The position numbers and the translations under genes are program-made. DNA of 64,000 bases from Marinobacterium lutimaris (GTDB taxonomy: Bacteria; Pseudomonadota; Gammaproteobacteria; Pseudomonadales; Balneatricaceae): contig NZ_FNVQ01000002.1 in the NCBI RefSeq assembly GCF_900108065.1, forward strand, positions 310,001-374,000, in the 5' to 3' direction. The notes beneath the pieces are model-generated. The model was not told the DNA's origin. It saw only the letters and a list, made by a program, of their open reading frames with translations, and ran no database searches. Below are positions 1 to 9,789 of this stretch, one piece after another. Each line of letters begins with the position of its first letter. The stretch's first letter is position 1.

Positions 1-391
1 GCCGCATCAGTTTCTCGATACGCTGACTTAACTGGACCCGGTCATAGGGCTTGGAGATATAGATATCGGGAGCGTTTTCCGGTGAGCCCAGCAGAAGCTC
101 GGACTTTTCCGGCTCGATCACAAGAATATAAGCGGCGGCGAAAAGGCGACGGCCCTCGGCCTGGAGGTCGAACATCAGCTGCAGGCCGTTTTTCTCGTTG
201 CGGCCGAGTTCGTAATTGAGGAAAAGGATATCCACAGCCTGCTCCCGCAGCAGGCTAAGCGCCATGTTGACCGAGGAAGCTACCTGAATATCGGAAACAC
301 CAATCTGCCCCAGGATCGTGCGCAGGGTCTGAAGGTCCTCGAACTTCTTGTCGAGGATCAACGTGGACTTTCCAGAAAACAGGTTTGCCAT
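1..391 (-). CDS. Receiver-domain protein, degenerate, truncated by window edge
   Basis: The first 130 residues of a CheY-like receiver domain are visible; the 3' end lies beyond base 1. The fold pattern fits: an N-terminal LILD strand, a VDILFLNYEL strand where the phospho-acceptor should be, and the conserved lysine in YISKPYD. The acceptor position holds Asn (about residue 59) instead of Asp, only one residue of the N-terminal acidic pair is present (D14, then K15), and the conserved Thr/Ser after strand 4 is not apparent. It therefore looks like a pseudo-receiver that cannot be phosphorylated in the usual way. Any output domain is outside the window. ATG at 391. Family assignment is good; function unknown. 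Confidence 0.75.
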   Translation of the reverse strand, partial: MANLFSGKSTLILDKKFEDLQTLRTILGQIGVSDIQVASSVNMALSLLREQAVDILFLNYELGRNEKNGLQLMFDLQAEGRRLFAAAYILVIEPEKSELLLGSPENAPDIYISKPYDRVQLSQRIEKLMR

Positions 392-477
392 AGCCTCAGC
401 CGTAACCGACTTTTTGCAAAAGTAGCATGAGAATCAGTAAATTAGCAAAAACCACGGCGATTGCGCGCGACAGACAT

Positions 478-516
478 AAAAAAGACCCGCGAGCACCAGG
501 CTGGCGGGTCTTTTCT
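478..516 (-). terminator. Rho-independent terminator of argG
   Basis: A stem with arms GACCCGC (484-490) and GCGGGTC (504-510) is flanked by an A run on the left and a T run on the right, so it can terminate on either strand. It lies just past the argG stop on the minus strand. Confidence 0.85.
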
Positions 517-537
517 GAAGATATTGGCGCGCGGGGA

Positions 538-1764
<1,227 letters not shown>

Positions 1765-1876
1765 GTATGCGACTCCAGATCACAGAAACCCGGCCCCCGA
1801 ATGGAGGGAACCGGTTAGAAATTCTAAAAGGCGGTAAGTATAACAGATTGCGCACGCACGCAGAACCAGCCCCTGC

Positions 1877-2749
1877 TCAGAGACTGGTACCTTCTTCACG
1901 CTCCAGGCGCACTGTGACACGGCGGTTACGGGCACGATTTTCGGCACTGTTGTTGGGCACAACAGGATAGCGCTCACCGTGATAGCGGGTGATGATCTTG
2001 TCTTCCGGCAGCCCCAGCTGCACCAGGTAGCGGGTGACCTCTTCGGCGCGCTTCTTGGAAAGGTCACGGTTCAACAGACGACGACCAAAGTTATCGGAGT
2101 GACCATCCACATAGATCGTCTGCACGCTGTTATCCGCCTTAACGTAGGTAGCGATCAGATCGAGACGCTGACGGGTGGCATCGGACAACCCGGACTGACC
2201 GGAGGGGAACAGAATCGCGGTGCGCGCCACCTGGCGGAAGTTCGCCGGCAGCAGGCCGGTCACACACTGAAGGTAATCGGTATAGGCCGACTGAAAGTTT
2301 GCCGCCGAAACTCCTACCTTTAACATTTCGGGAGAACCAAACCACTGATCGGTGTTAAAGGTGGGCGTCATCCCCTGATACAAGGCGGCCAGCATGTTTT
2401 CGGCAAGGGTCGCGGGTACTTCGATAACACCACTGGAGTCCTTGACCCGCACCACACCCAGCAATTTGGGCGCGATACCTGGCTGCCACTGGGAAGCCTC
2501 CGCCACCAGACGCGCGGGCCCGGTAATCTGCTGCTGCTGCGTTGGGGTAAGGATAAAACGCACCGCTTCGCCGGCTTCATGCTCGAAGGCTCCGGTGCCA
2601 TAAGAGGGGATCGCCTGGCTTAACAGGCAGGAAAACTGGGAGGTTTCCATCTGCCAGCGGGCTTCATCGATGGCGGCGCGAAACGTGACTGCTCCAGCCT
2701 GCGAAATCGGCAGGCAAAATAACAAAAACAGCAGGCAGGCTCGCATCAC
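1877..2749 (-). CDS. motY: Flagellar stator-associated protein MotY, OmpA-like
   Basis: 290 aa. A hydrophobic signal peptide (about residues 1-20, ending SQAGA) is followed by a MotY-type N-terminal domain and a C-terminal OmpA-like peptidoglycan-binding domain (about 165-285) with VDGHSDNFG, NRDLSKKRAEEV and NRRVTVRLE motifs. In Vibrio and Pseudomonas MotY forms the T ring of the polar flagellar basal body and helps anchor the stators to peptidoglycan. The position between argG and divergent rnt resembles Pseudomonas, where motY sits beside pyrC and rnt, which supports motY over a generic OmpA protein. No other flagellar gene is nearby. Start ATG at 2749; a second Met follows directly. Confidence 0.88.
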   Translation of the reverse strand: MMRACLLFLLFCLPISQAGAVTFRAAIDEARWQMETSQFSCLLSQAIPSYGTGAFEHEAGEAVRFILTPTQQQQITGPARLVAEASQWQPGIAPKLLGVVRVKDSSGVIEVPATLAENMLAALYQGMTPTFNTDQWFGSPEMLKVGVSAANFQSAYTDYLQCVTGLLPANFRQVARTAILFPSGQSGLSDATRQRLDLIATYVKADNSVQTIYVDGHSDNFGRRLLNRDLSKKRAEEVTRYLVQLGLPEDKIITRYHGERYPVVPNNSAENRARNRRVTVRLEREEGTSL

Positions 2750-2941
2750 TTAAACTTCCATCGATCTGGGTTTGCGCAGTTCAGCAGGACTGTCGTCCTG
2801 GCGTGGTCCCAAAGCTATCGCCCCGGCTATGAAAGCGTAACGGCCTTTTCGACAATAACTTTAGAAACTGGACCCTCATCACGCGACTGTTAGAATACAG
2901 ACAGGAATCTCCTCCCCACAACATTGATCTAAGGAAGCTGT

Positions 2942-3586
2942 TTGAGCTCTGCATCCAAACACCCAATGTCTGATCGCTTCCGCGGTTTTCTGCCCGTCGT
3001 CGTGGATGTGGAAACTGCCGGATTCAACTCCCGCACCGATGCCCTGCTGGAGATCGCTGCGGTCACCCTTACCATGGACGAAGAGGGCTATCTGATCCCG
3101 GACAAGAGCTTTGTCGCCCAGGTGGAGCCATTTGAAGGCGCCAACCTGGAGCCAGAAGCCCTGGCGTTCACCGGCATAGACCCCTACGACCCAGAGCGCG
3201 GCGCCATCAGCGAACAGAGCGCTCTGGAGATGATATTCAAGCCGATCCGCAAGTCAGTGAAATCTCACGACTGCAAGCGTGCCATCCTGGTCGGTCATAA
3301 CGCCTCATTCGACCACGGTTTTGTCTGCAACGCAGCCGACCGCGCCGATATCAAGCGCAATCCGTTCCATCCGTTTTCCACCTTCGACACGGCTACACTG
3401 GCCGGGTTGGCCTTCGGCCAGACCGTACTGGCCCGGGCCTGCGATGTGGCCGGTATCGATTTTGACGGCAAACAGGCGCACTCGGCCCTGTACGACACCG
3501 AGAAAACGGCCGAACTTTTCTGCACCATCGTCAACCGCTGGAAAGACCTGGGCGGCTGGGAGATGGTCCTGGCGACACGCGACTAA
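2942..3586 (+). CDS. rnt: Ribonuclease T
   Basis: 214 aa, normal length. This DEDD-family 3'-5' exoribonuclease trims the 3' ends of tRNA and other stable RNAs. Exo I is VDVETAG with D22 and E24, Exo II is [10 protein letters not shown], and Exo III is [14 protein letters not shown] with the catalytic His and Asp. The reading frame starts at TTG 2942, with AAGGAAG (2931-2937) correctly spaced upstream; the first ATG at 2966 (residue 9) has no good ribosome-binding site. It is divergent from motY. In Pseudomonas pyrC sits between these two genes; it is absent here. Confidence 0.96.
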   Translation: MSSASKHPMSDRFRGFLPVVVDVETAGFNSRTDALLEIAAVTLTMDEEGYLIPDKSFVAQVEPFEGANLEPEALAFTGIDPYDPERGAISEQSALEMIFKPIRKSVKSHDCKRAILVGHNASFDHGFVCNAADRADIKRNPFHPFSTFDTATLAGLAFGQTVLARACDVAGIDFDGKQAHSALYDTEKTAELFCTIVNRWKDLGGWEMVLATRD

Positions 3587-3606
3587 CCCCTTCAGCACCA
3601 GACAAA

Positions 3607-3663
3607 CAGGATCGGCTTTTGCACAGATCAGCCTTGTGATCAGCTGTGCAAAAGCCGATCCTG
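3607..3663. repeat. Long perfect inverted repeat followed by a C11 tract
   Basis: The arms CAGGATCGGCTTTTGCACAG (3607-3626) and its exact reverse complement (3644-3663) are 20 bp each, around a 17-nt centre that can itself pair partly (ATCA/TGAT). It is followed at once by eleven C residues (3664-3674), not a T run, so it is not a classical terminator. It lies between rnt and the MFS gene. Confidence 0.85.
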
Positions 3664-3715
3664 CCCCCCCCCCCTTTCCTGTTCACCCTCGTTTAGCCAG
3701 CCCCGGAAACTTTCT

Positions 3716-5071
3716 ATGTACGCTCCTACACGCCGCGAAGGCGCCCTGTTTAATCTGGCAATATGCCTCGGTTTTATCATCGTTCAGCTCGATGTCAGCA
3801 TCGTCAATGTCGGCATTGAAGCCTTAAGCCATGCCTATAATGCCGGCATCGCCGACCTTGAGTGGGTTATCAACAGCTACTCGCTGATGTTCGCCGCCCT
3901 ACTGCTCTCCTCTGGCTCCATCGCCGACCGCTTCGGCACCAAGCGCATCTTTATCAGCGGCGCCCTGCTGTTTATGGCCGCGTCGCTCGCCTGCGCCCTT
4001 GCGCCGACACTGATCCTGCTGGAGATCAGCCGCGCCGTTCAGGGAATCGGCGCGGCACTGCTGGTACCGGCCTCGCTGACACTGATCCGCCACTACTATG
4101 CCGAGGATGTTGAACGTCGCTCCCATGCGATCAGCCTCTGGGCGACCTCGGGGAGCCTCGCGCTCGCCGCCGGCCCCATCGTTGGTGGCTTCCTCATTGA
4201 ACACGCCGGCTGGCAGAGTATCTTTCTGATCAACCTGCCGATCGGTGCACTCTGCGTACTGTTGACCGCGCGCTTCGCCAAAAGCCAGTCGCTGAACTCA
4301 CCCGGCATAGATGTTGGCGCTCAGTGCCTGGTGATCGCCACGCTGGGACTGTTGACCTTCGCACTGACCGAGTCAGGCAGTGCCGGCTGGGCCAGCGTCA
4401 TCACGCTGGGGCCGCTGCTCGCCGCCATTGTCACACTGATACTGTTTACGCTGCTAAACCGGCGTTCGGCGCGCCCGGTACTGCCGCTGTCGATTCGTGG
4501 CAGCGAACTGATCATGAGCTCGGCCGGCATCGGCTTTCTCTGTACGCTGATCTTCTACGGCATCATCTTTTCGATGAGTCTCTACTTTCAGAAATCCCTC
4601 GCCCGCTCTCCTTCGCAAACTGGCTGGCTGTTTCTGCCGATGATGCTCAGCGTAATTACCGCGAGCTACTATTCAGGCCGCCTGGGGCGCTACTTTCGAG
4701 TGCGCAACATCGTCATTATCGGCGGCACCTGTGCCCTGACAGGACTGGCACTGCTCTACACGCTGGCGAGCTACCACAGTACCTGGCTGGTAATCTTGCC
4801 AATGATGCTGATTGGCGCCGGAACATCACTGATTGTACCGGGCCTTGCCGATGTGGTGATCTCCCACGTCGAACACCAGGATGCGGGCACCGCCTCGGCG
4901 TTTTACTCCTGTGCCCGACAGATGGGCGGCGTCGTTGGCGTTGCCCTGTTTGGCTTTATTCTCTCGGGTTCAGAGGGCGATACCCTGGCCGATGAGCTGC
5001 AGACCATCTGCCTGCTGGCAAGCGCCCTGGTCGCCATCTGGCTGGTGCTGAACCAGCGCTATCAGCGCTAA
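3716..5071 (+). CDS. MFS transporter, DHA2/EmrB-QacA type
   Basis: 451 aa, hydrophobic throughout, with the DHA2 signature LDVSIVNVGIEAL in the first membrane helix, the loop GSIADRFGTKR (motif A) after helix 2, and RAVQGIGAALLVPASL (motif C region). Such proton-driven inner-membrane pumps export drugs, dyes or other hydrophobic compounds; the substrate cannot be told. It sits between rnt and the peroxiredoxin gene, which are nearly adjacent in Pseudomonas, so it is probably a lineage-specific insertion. Start ATG 3716 with GGAAA upstream; a C11 tract lies about 41 bases before the start. A shared bidirectional terminator follows. Confidence 0.85.
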   Translation: MYAPTRREGALFNLAICLGFIIVQLDVSIVNVGIEALSHAYNAGIADLEWVINSYSLMFAALLLSSGSIADRFGTKRIFISGALLFMAASLACALAPTLILLEISRAVQGIGAALLVPASLTLIRHYYAEDVERRSHAISLWATSGSLALAAGPIVGGFLIEHAGWQSIFLINLPIGALCVLLTARFAKSQSLNSPGIDVGAQCLVIATLGLLTFALTESGSAGWASVITLGPLLAAIVTLILFTLLNRRSARPVLPLSIRGSELIMSSAGIGFLCTLIFYGIIFSMSLYFQKSLARSPSQTGWLFLPMMLSVITASYYSGRLGRYFRVRNIVIIGGTCALTGLALLYTLASYHSTWLVILPMMLIGAGTSLIVPGLADVVISHVEHQDAGTASAFYSCARQMGGVVGVALFGFILSGSEGDTLADELQTICLLASALVAIWLVLNQRYQR

Positions 5072-5086
5072 GAAAACGCCAGACAC

Positions 5087-5115
5087 AAAAAAACCGCCCG
5101 AAGGCGGTTTTTTTT
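5087..5115. terminator. Bidirectional terminator between the MFS and peroxiredoxin genes
   Basis: The stem AACCGCC/GGCGGTT with a CGAA loop is flanked by seven A residues on one side and eight T on the other. It serves the convergent MFS (+) and peroxiredoxin (-) genes. Confidence 0.92.
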
Positions 5116-5131
5116 CAAACTCTGGCAGGCC

Positions 5132-5734
5132 TTACAGCTTGTCAGATTCCTCAGACAGGTACTTGGCAACACCTTCAGTAGAGGCAGCCATACCCTTGTC
5201 ACCCTTGTTCCAGCCAGCCGGGCAGACTTCGCCGTGCTCTTCGTGGAACTGCAGCGCATCAACCAGACGGATCAGCTCGTCCATGTTACGGCCCAGCGGC
5301 AGATCGTTAACGATCTGGGAACGTACGTTACCTTCCTGGTCGATCAGGAATGCGCCACGGAAAGCAACACCTGCGTCGGCTTCAACGTCGTAAGCCTGGC
5401 AGATTTCGTGCTTGGTGTCGGCAACCAGAGTGTATTTAACCTGACCGATACCACCGTCGTTAACCGGAGTGTTACGCCATGCGTTGTGGGTAAACTGGGA
5501 GTCGATGGAGACACCGATCACCTCAACGCCACGCTCAGTGAACGCGTCCATACGGTGATCCAGCGCGATCAGCTCGGAAGGACAAACGAAAGTGAAGTCC
5601 AGCGGGTAGAAGAAGACCAGGCCATATTTGCCCTTGATCGCTTCGCTGAGCGTGAATTCGTCAACGATGCTGCCATCGCCCAGAACCGCTGCCGCTGTAA
5701 AGTCAGGTGCTTTCTTACCTACGAGTACGCCCAT
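5132..5734 (-). CDS. Typical 2-Cys peroxiredoxin (AhpC/Prx1 family)
   Basis: 200 aa. It reduces H2O2 and organic hydroperoxides with a cysteine thiol. The peroxidatic Cys is C51 in DFTFVCPSEL and the resolving Cys is about C171 in GEVCPAGWNKG, as in typical dimeric 2-Cys enzymes. It resembles the Pseudomonas peroxidase encoded after rnt. No AhpF-type reductase gene is adjacent, so thioredoxin is the likely reductant (inference). It lies downstream of grxD but a hairpin at the grxD stop separates the two, so it probably has its own promoter in the 86-base gap. Confidence 0.95.
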   Translation of the reverse strand: MGVLVGKKAPDFTAAAVLGDGSIVDEFTLSEAIKGKYGLVFFYPLDFTFVCPSELIALDHRMDAFTERGVEVIGVSIDSQFTHNAWRNTPVNDGGIGQVKYTLVADTKHEICQAYDVEADAGVAFRGAFLIDQEGNVRSQIVNDLPLGRNMDELIRLVDALQFHEEHGEVCPAGWNKGDKGMAASTEGVAKYLSEESDKL

Positions 5735-5810
5735 GCTCTCTAAACTCCTTGCTTAGGTTGAGATATTCGGGACTGAATCAAACGCTAATAAAACCGCGTT
5801 ACATTAATAA

Positions 5811-5832
5811 GAAGAGGCGATCACGCCTCTTC
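5811..5832 (-). terminator. Hairpin overlapping the grxD stop codon
   Basis: Perfect 9-bp arms GAAGAGGCG (5811-5819) and CGCCTCTTC (5824-5832) enclose a 4-nt loop that contains part of the grxD stop codon. A T-rich stretch follows in the minus direction, consistent with a terminator that ends grxD transcription. Confidence 0.7.
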
Positions 5833-6156
5833 GGAACCTTCCTGCTTGGCAGCCGCTGCAACCAGCTCTTTGAGCTCGCCGCTTTCCGCCATCTCGCAGA
5901 TAATGTCGCAACCGCCAACCAGCTCACCGTTCACCCACAGCTGCGGGAAAGTCGGCCAGTTTGCGTATTTCGGCAGCTCGGCACGAATCTCCGGCGCTTC
6001 CAGAATGTTTACAAACGCAAAGCGCTCGCCGCACTCGACCAGCGCCGCCGAAGCCCGCGAGGAGAATCCACACTGGGGAAAACGGGGAGTGCCCTTCATA
6101 TATAGCAGAATCGTGTTGCTTTCGATCTGCTCTTTAATGGTGTCGACTACGCTCAT
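5821..6156 (-). CDS. grxD: Monothiol glutaredoxin, Grx4 type
   Basis: 111 aa, the usual length. The active site CGFS (Cys29 in FPQCGFSSRA) defines the monothiol class that binds a glutathione-ligated [2Fe-2S] cluster, often with BolA, and passes Fe-S clusters to target proteins. Other family motifs are YMKGTPRFP and the WPTFPQLWVNGELVGGCDI glutathione-binding region. The gene is directly upstream of the peroxiredoxin, a redox neighbourhood also seen in Pseudomonas. ATG 6156 gives MSVVDTIKEQI. Confidence 0.97.
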   Translation of the reverse strand: MSVVDTIKEQIESNTILLYMKGTPRFPQCGFSSRASAALVECGERFAFVNILEAPEIRAELPKYANWPTFPQLWVNGELVGGCDIICEMAESGELKELVAAAAKQEGSEEA

Positions 6157-6397
6157 GGTTACACCTTGCTGTTAAATGTCTGTGTACACGGACGCCTATG
6201 CCCGCAAAATAAATCAAACGGTATATCCTACCGCCCCGCTCGGACTATTTGAATATCCAAGTACGACCCGGGCGCACGAAAAGCGCTCATCCGTCTTCAC
6301 CGTTCACTTTGTACTCTTTATTGTGGCCTATTCTGTGCGCTTCAACCCTTACCCTTATGAATATTGCTAAAATTCTGACCCACACATAGAATGGTCG

Positions 6398-6425
6398 TTT
6401 TTTCGGCAGCTTTGGCTGCCTTTTT
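6398..6425 (+). terminator. Intrinsic-terminator-like hairpin in the argD leader
   Basis: The stem GGCAGC (6405-6410)/GCTGCC (6415-6420) with loop TTTG is followed by a T5 run and ends 22 bases before the argD ATG. No convincing gene lies upstream on this strand, so it may be a leader attenuator and not the end of another transcript (inference). Confidence 0.6.
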
Positions 6426-6447
6426 GCGTTGTATGGAGATACGCCAG

Positions 6448-7641
6448 ATGTCGCTTCAGCCCCTGATGAACACCTATAACCGGCTTTCGGTCGCCTTCGA
6501 TCATGGCGAGGGTGCTTGGATTTACGACACCGACGGGAACAAATATCTGGACGCTCTCTGCGGCATCGCCGTCACCGGCCTCGGACACGCCCACCCCGCC
6601 GTTACTAAAGCGATCAGCGACCAGGCTGGCCGCCTTATTCACTGCTCCAACCTGTATACCGTTCCGCTGCAGGAGCAGCTCGCCGAGAAGCTGACCACGC
6701 TGTCCGGCATGGATAACGTCTTCTTCGGCAACTCCGGCGCCGAGGCCAATGAAGCCGCCATCAAACTGGCCCGTCGTTATGGCCACAGCAAAGGCGTTGA
6801 CTGCCCCACCATCATCGTGATGGAGAACTCTTTCCACGGCCGCACCCTGGCGACCCTGAGCGCCACCGGCAACCGCGCCACCCAGGCCGGCTTCGAGCCG
6901 CTGGTCGCAGGTTTCGTCCGCGTGCCCTACGATGATGTCGAAGCGGTCCGCCAGGTCGCCGAAAAGAACACCAATGTCGTCGCTATCCTGGTTGAACCCG
7001 TACAGGGCGAAGGCGGCGTGCATATCCCCGCAGAGGGCTACCTGAAGCAGCTGCGCGAGATCTGCGACCAGCAGGAGTGGCTGCTGATGCTGGACGAGGT
7101 CCAGACCGGCAACGGCCGCACCGGCCGCTATTTTGCCTTCCAGCACAGCGACATCATGCCGGACGTAGTGACCACCGCCAAAGGCCTCGCCAACGGCGTA
7201 CCTATCGGCGCCTGCCTGGCCCGTGGCGAAGCTGCCAAGCTGTTCACGCCGGGCACCCACGGCACCACCTTTGGCGGCAACCCGCTGGCCTGCGCCGCAG
7301 CGCTCGCCGTGGTCGACACCATCAGCGCTGAAAACCTCTGCCAGCGTGCAGAGGAACTGGGTAACTATCTGGTTGAGCAGTTCCGCGTCCAGCTGGGCGA
7401 TGCCCCCTATATCCGCGAAGTACGCGGCAAGGGCCTGATGATCGGTATCGAACTGACCGAAGCCGGTACCGAACTTGCCGTTCTGGCCAAGGTTAAGGGC
7501 GTACTGTTGAACGTCACTGGCGGTGGTCGCGTGGTACGCTTGTTGCCGCCGCTGATCATGAGCCAGAGCGAAGCAGACCTGCTGATCAACACCGTCTCCC
7601 AACTGATCCGTGTATACGCCGGAGACGAACGCGACAGCTGA
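6448..7641 (+). CDS. argD: Acetylornithine aminotransferase
   Basis: 397 aa from ATG 6448, chosen because GGAGAT lies about 8 bases upstream and the product begins [17 protein letters not shown] as in the family; an in-frame ATG at 6433 lacks such a site. This PLP-dependent class III aminotransferase converts N-acetylglutamate semialdehyde to N-acetylornithine and may also act as succinyldiaminopimelate or succinylornithine transaminase. Motifs: [42 protein letters not shown], and the PLP lysine in [14 protein letters not shown]. argF follows after a 67-base gap, so the two are probably co-transcribed for arginine synthesis. Confidence 0.95.
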   Translation: MSLQPLMNTYNRLSVAFDHGEGAWIYDTDGNKYLDALCGIAVTGLGHAHPAVTKAISDQAGRLIHCSNLYTVPLQEQLAEKLTTLSGMDNVFFGNSGAEANEAAIKLARRYGHSKGVDCPTIIVMENSFHGRTLATLSATGNRATQAGFEPLVAGFVRVPYDDVEAVRQVAEKNTNVVAILVEPVQGEGGVHIPAEGYLKQLREICDQQEWLLMLDEVQTGNGRTGRYFAFQHSDIMPDVVTTAKGLANGVPIGACLARGEAAKLFTPGTHGTTFGGNPLACAAALAVVDTISAENLCQRAEELGNYLVEQFRVQLGDAPYIREVRGKGLMIGIELTEAGTELAVLAKVKGVLLNVTGGGRVVRLLPPLIMSQSEADLLINTVSQLIRVYAGDERDS

Positions 7642-7708
7642 GCAGAGACTCAGACACATTCATCTAACTAAAATACCTGGAACCGGCGGCTTGTCCGCCG
7701 CTAACACT

Positions 7709-8620
7709 ATGACCACAAGACACTTTCTGACCCTGCTGGATATGACGCCGGCGGAGCTGCAAGGCATTATCGAACGGGCTACCGAGCTCAAGCACATGCG
7801 TAACAACGGCGAGATCTACGAGCCGCTGAAGAACCGCGTCATGGCGATGATTTTTGAAAAGGCCTCCACCCGCACCCGCGTCTCCTTCGAGTCCGGAATG
7901 GCGCAGTTCGGCGGCCACGCCATGTTCCTTTCACCGCGCGATACCCAGCTGGGCCGCGGCGAGCCGATCGAAGACAGCGCCCGCGTGATCTCCAGCATGG
8001 TCGATGTGGTCATGATCCGGACCTTCAGCCACGAAACCGTTGAAACCTTCGCCGCCCACTCCCGAGTGCCGGTGATCAACGCCCTGACCGACGACTACCA
8101 CCCCTGCCAGCTGCTGGCCGACATGCAGACGTTCCACGAGCTGCGCGGCTCCATCAAAGGCAAGACCGTGGTCTGGGTTGGCGACGGCAACAACATGTGC
8201 AACTCCTACATCAACGCGGCAAAGCAGTTCGACTTCAACCTGCATATCGCCTGCCCTGACGAGTTTGCTCCCAACGCCGAACTGGTACTGAAGAACGGCG
8301 ACCGCGTGCGCGTTTTCAACGATCCGGAAGAAGCCGTTGCCGGTGCGCACATGGTATACACCGATGTCTGGGCCTCCATGGGCCAGGAAGAGGAACAGAA
8401 ACAGCGCCTGCGCGAGTTTCGCGGTTACCAGGTCAGTCCTGCACTGATGGATCTGGCCGCCAAGGACGCCCTGTTCATGCACTGCCTGCCTGCCCACCGT
8501 GGCGAGGAGATCAGCGAAGACATGATGGATGACCCGCGCTGTGTCGCCTTCCATCAGGCTGAAAACCGTCTGCACGCGCAGAAAGCGCTGCTGGAGTTTC
8601 TGCTGGTCAAACAAGCCTAA
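7709..8620 (+). CDS. argF: Ornithine carbamoyltransferase, anabolic
   Basis: 303 aa. It makes citrulline from ornithine and carbamoyl phosphate. Carbamoyl-phosphate site [13 protein letters not shown] in [11 protein letters not shown], and the ornithine loop [11 protein letters not shown] are all present. ATG 7709 gives the family N-terminus [17 protein letters not shown]. No Shine-Dalgarno precedes it; instead a 6-bp GC hairpin (7684-7700) occupies that place. A TTG at 7691 in the same frame (with a weak TGGA upstream) is the alternative start. Downstream of argD. Confidence 0.96.
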   Translation: MTTRHFLTLLDMTPAELQGIIERATELKHMRNNGEIYEPLKNRVMAMIFEKASTRTRVSFESGMAQFGGHAMFLSPRDTQLGRGEPIEDSARVISSMVDVVMIRTFSHETVETFAAHSRVPVINALTDDYHPCQLLADMQTFHELRGSIKGKTVVWVGDGNNMCNSYINAAKQFDFNLHIACPDEFAPNAELVLKNGDRVRVFNDPEEAVAGAHMVYTDVWASMGQEEEQKQRLREFRGYQVSPALMDLAAKDALFMHCLPAHRGEEISEDMMDDPRCVAFHQAENRLHAQKALLEFLLVKQA

Positions 8621-8771
8621 GCAGCACCCAGTTATACGCGGGGCAAACCTCACCGCCCCGCGCCACCCCGCTGAACAAGCAGTTCTGCCGGAGCTGTCTC
8701 GCCGTTACACTCTTGTCAGTCCTGTCTCGCCAGAGCCGGAGCGGGCGACTATACTGGCGACAACGCCTTGT

Positions 8772-8784
8772 TTCGGTAACCGAA
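8772..8784. promoter_or_regulatory. 13-bp palindrome upstream of metR, possible operator
   Basis: TTCGGTAACCGAA is a perfect palindrome centred on base 8778, ending 16 bases before the metR start. Its place suggests an autoregulatory or cross-regulatory site. It does not match the usual MetR half-sites exactly, so the cognate protein is unknown. Confidence 0.35.
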
Positions 8785-8800
8785 GAGAGTCTGTGCAGGC

Positions 8801-9721
8801 ATGATAGAACTACGTCATTTGAAAACTCTGGCCGCCCTGCGTGATGCGGGAAGCCTTGTAGAAGCAGCCGAACGAGTTCATCTGACGCAGTCCGCGCTCT
8901 CACACCAGATCAAGGATCTCGAAGAGCGGCTCGATTGTTCCCTGTTTATCCGAAAAACCAAACCGATCTGTTTCACCAGCGCCGGACAGCGCCTACTGGC
9001 CCTGGCCGATGACCTGCTGCCGATGATCCGCAATGCCGAGCGAGATATCGCTCGCCTGGCGGGCGGCGAAGCAGGCAGGCTGAACATCTGCATCGAATGC
9101 CACAGCTGCTTCGACTGGCTGATGCCCACCATCGACCATTTCCGCCAGAACTGGCCGGAAGTGGAGCTAGACCTGTCTACCGGGTTTACCTTCCAGCCGC
9201 TGCCGGCTCTGGCCCGCGGCGATCTGGACCTGGTGATTACCTCTGACCCGGAACCACGGGCCGGCATCCATTACGTACCGCTGTTCAGCTATGAATCGGT
9301 ACTTGCCCTGGGCCCTCAGCATCGTCTGGTCGCACGCAAGTTCATCCATCCGCGTGATCTGTCTCAGGAAACACTGATCACCTACCCAGTGGATCCGTCG
9401 CGCCTGGATGTATTCACCCGTTTCCTCGACCCAGCCAACGTGGAGCCGGCCGAAATTCGCACCGCAGAACTGACAGTGATGATGGTGCAACTGGTCGCCA
9501 GCGGCCGCGGCGTAGCCGCCCTGCCAAACTGGGCACTGCACGAATATCAGCAGCGCGACTACGTGGCGATCCGGCCTCTGGGTGAAAAAGGGCTTTGGTG
9601 CACCCTTTATGCCGCCATGCGCGAAGACCAGAAAAACGCCGATTTCATGCTCGACTTCCTCGGCACAGCCCGGGATGTGACCTTCCGCAATCTGAACGGA
9701 ATCCGCAGCGCCTCCTCCTGA
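8801..9721 (+). CDS. metR: LysR-type regulator of methionine genes, MetR
   Basis: 306 aa. The N-terminal winged helix-turn-helix (LVEAAERVHLTQSALSHQI, about residues 18-36) is followed by a LysR substrate domain with the MetR signatures NICIECHSC, FDWLMPTIDHF, LDLVITSDPEPR and LITYPVDPSRLDVF. In enterobacteria MetR activates metE, metH and other methionine genes with homocysteine as co-effector. No met gene is adjacent. The palindrome TTCGGTAACCGAA just upstream may be a regulatory site. Assignment rests on strong similarity along the whole length to E. coli MetR as I know it. Confidence 0.9.
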   Translation: MIELRHLKTLAALRDAGSLVEAAERVHLTQSALSHQIKDLEERLDCSLFIRKTKPICFTSAGQRLLALADDLLPMIRNAERDIARLAGGEAGRLNICIECHSCFDWLMPTIDHFRQNWPEVELDLSTGFTFQPLPALARGDLDLVITSDPEPRAGIHYVPLFSYESVLALGPQHRLVARKFIHPRDLSQETLITYPVDPSRLDVFTRFLDPANVEPAEIRTAELTVMMVQLVASGRGVAALPNWALHEYQQRDYVAIRPLGEKGLWCTLYAAMREDQKNADFMLDFLGTARDVTFRNLNGIRSASS

Positions 9722-9789
9722 TCCTGCGGGGCTGCGGCCGCTTCACTCTTTGTTTAGTCCACTCAATAACATACACTTGACCGTCCATC

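Noticed and set aside
6176-6370. 64-aa open frame upstream of argD
   Set aside because: No ribosome site, odd composition; more likely the grxD/argD divergent control region.
6358-6378. Possible ArgR box (TATGAAT...AATTCTGA)
   Set aside because: Half-sites are about eight bases apart where the ARG box needs about four; not a match.
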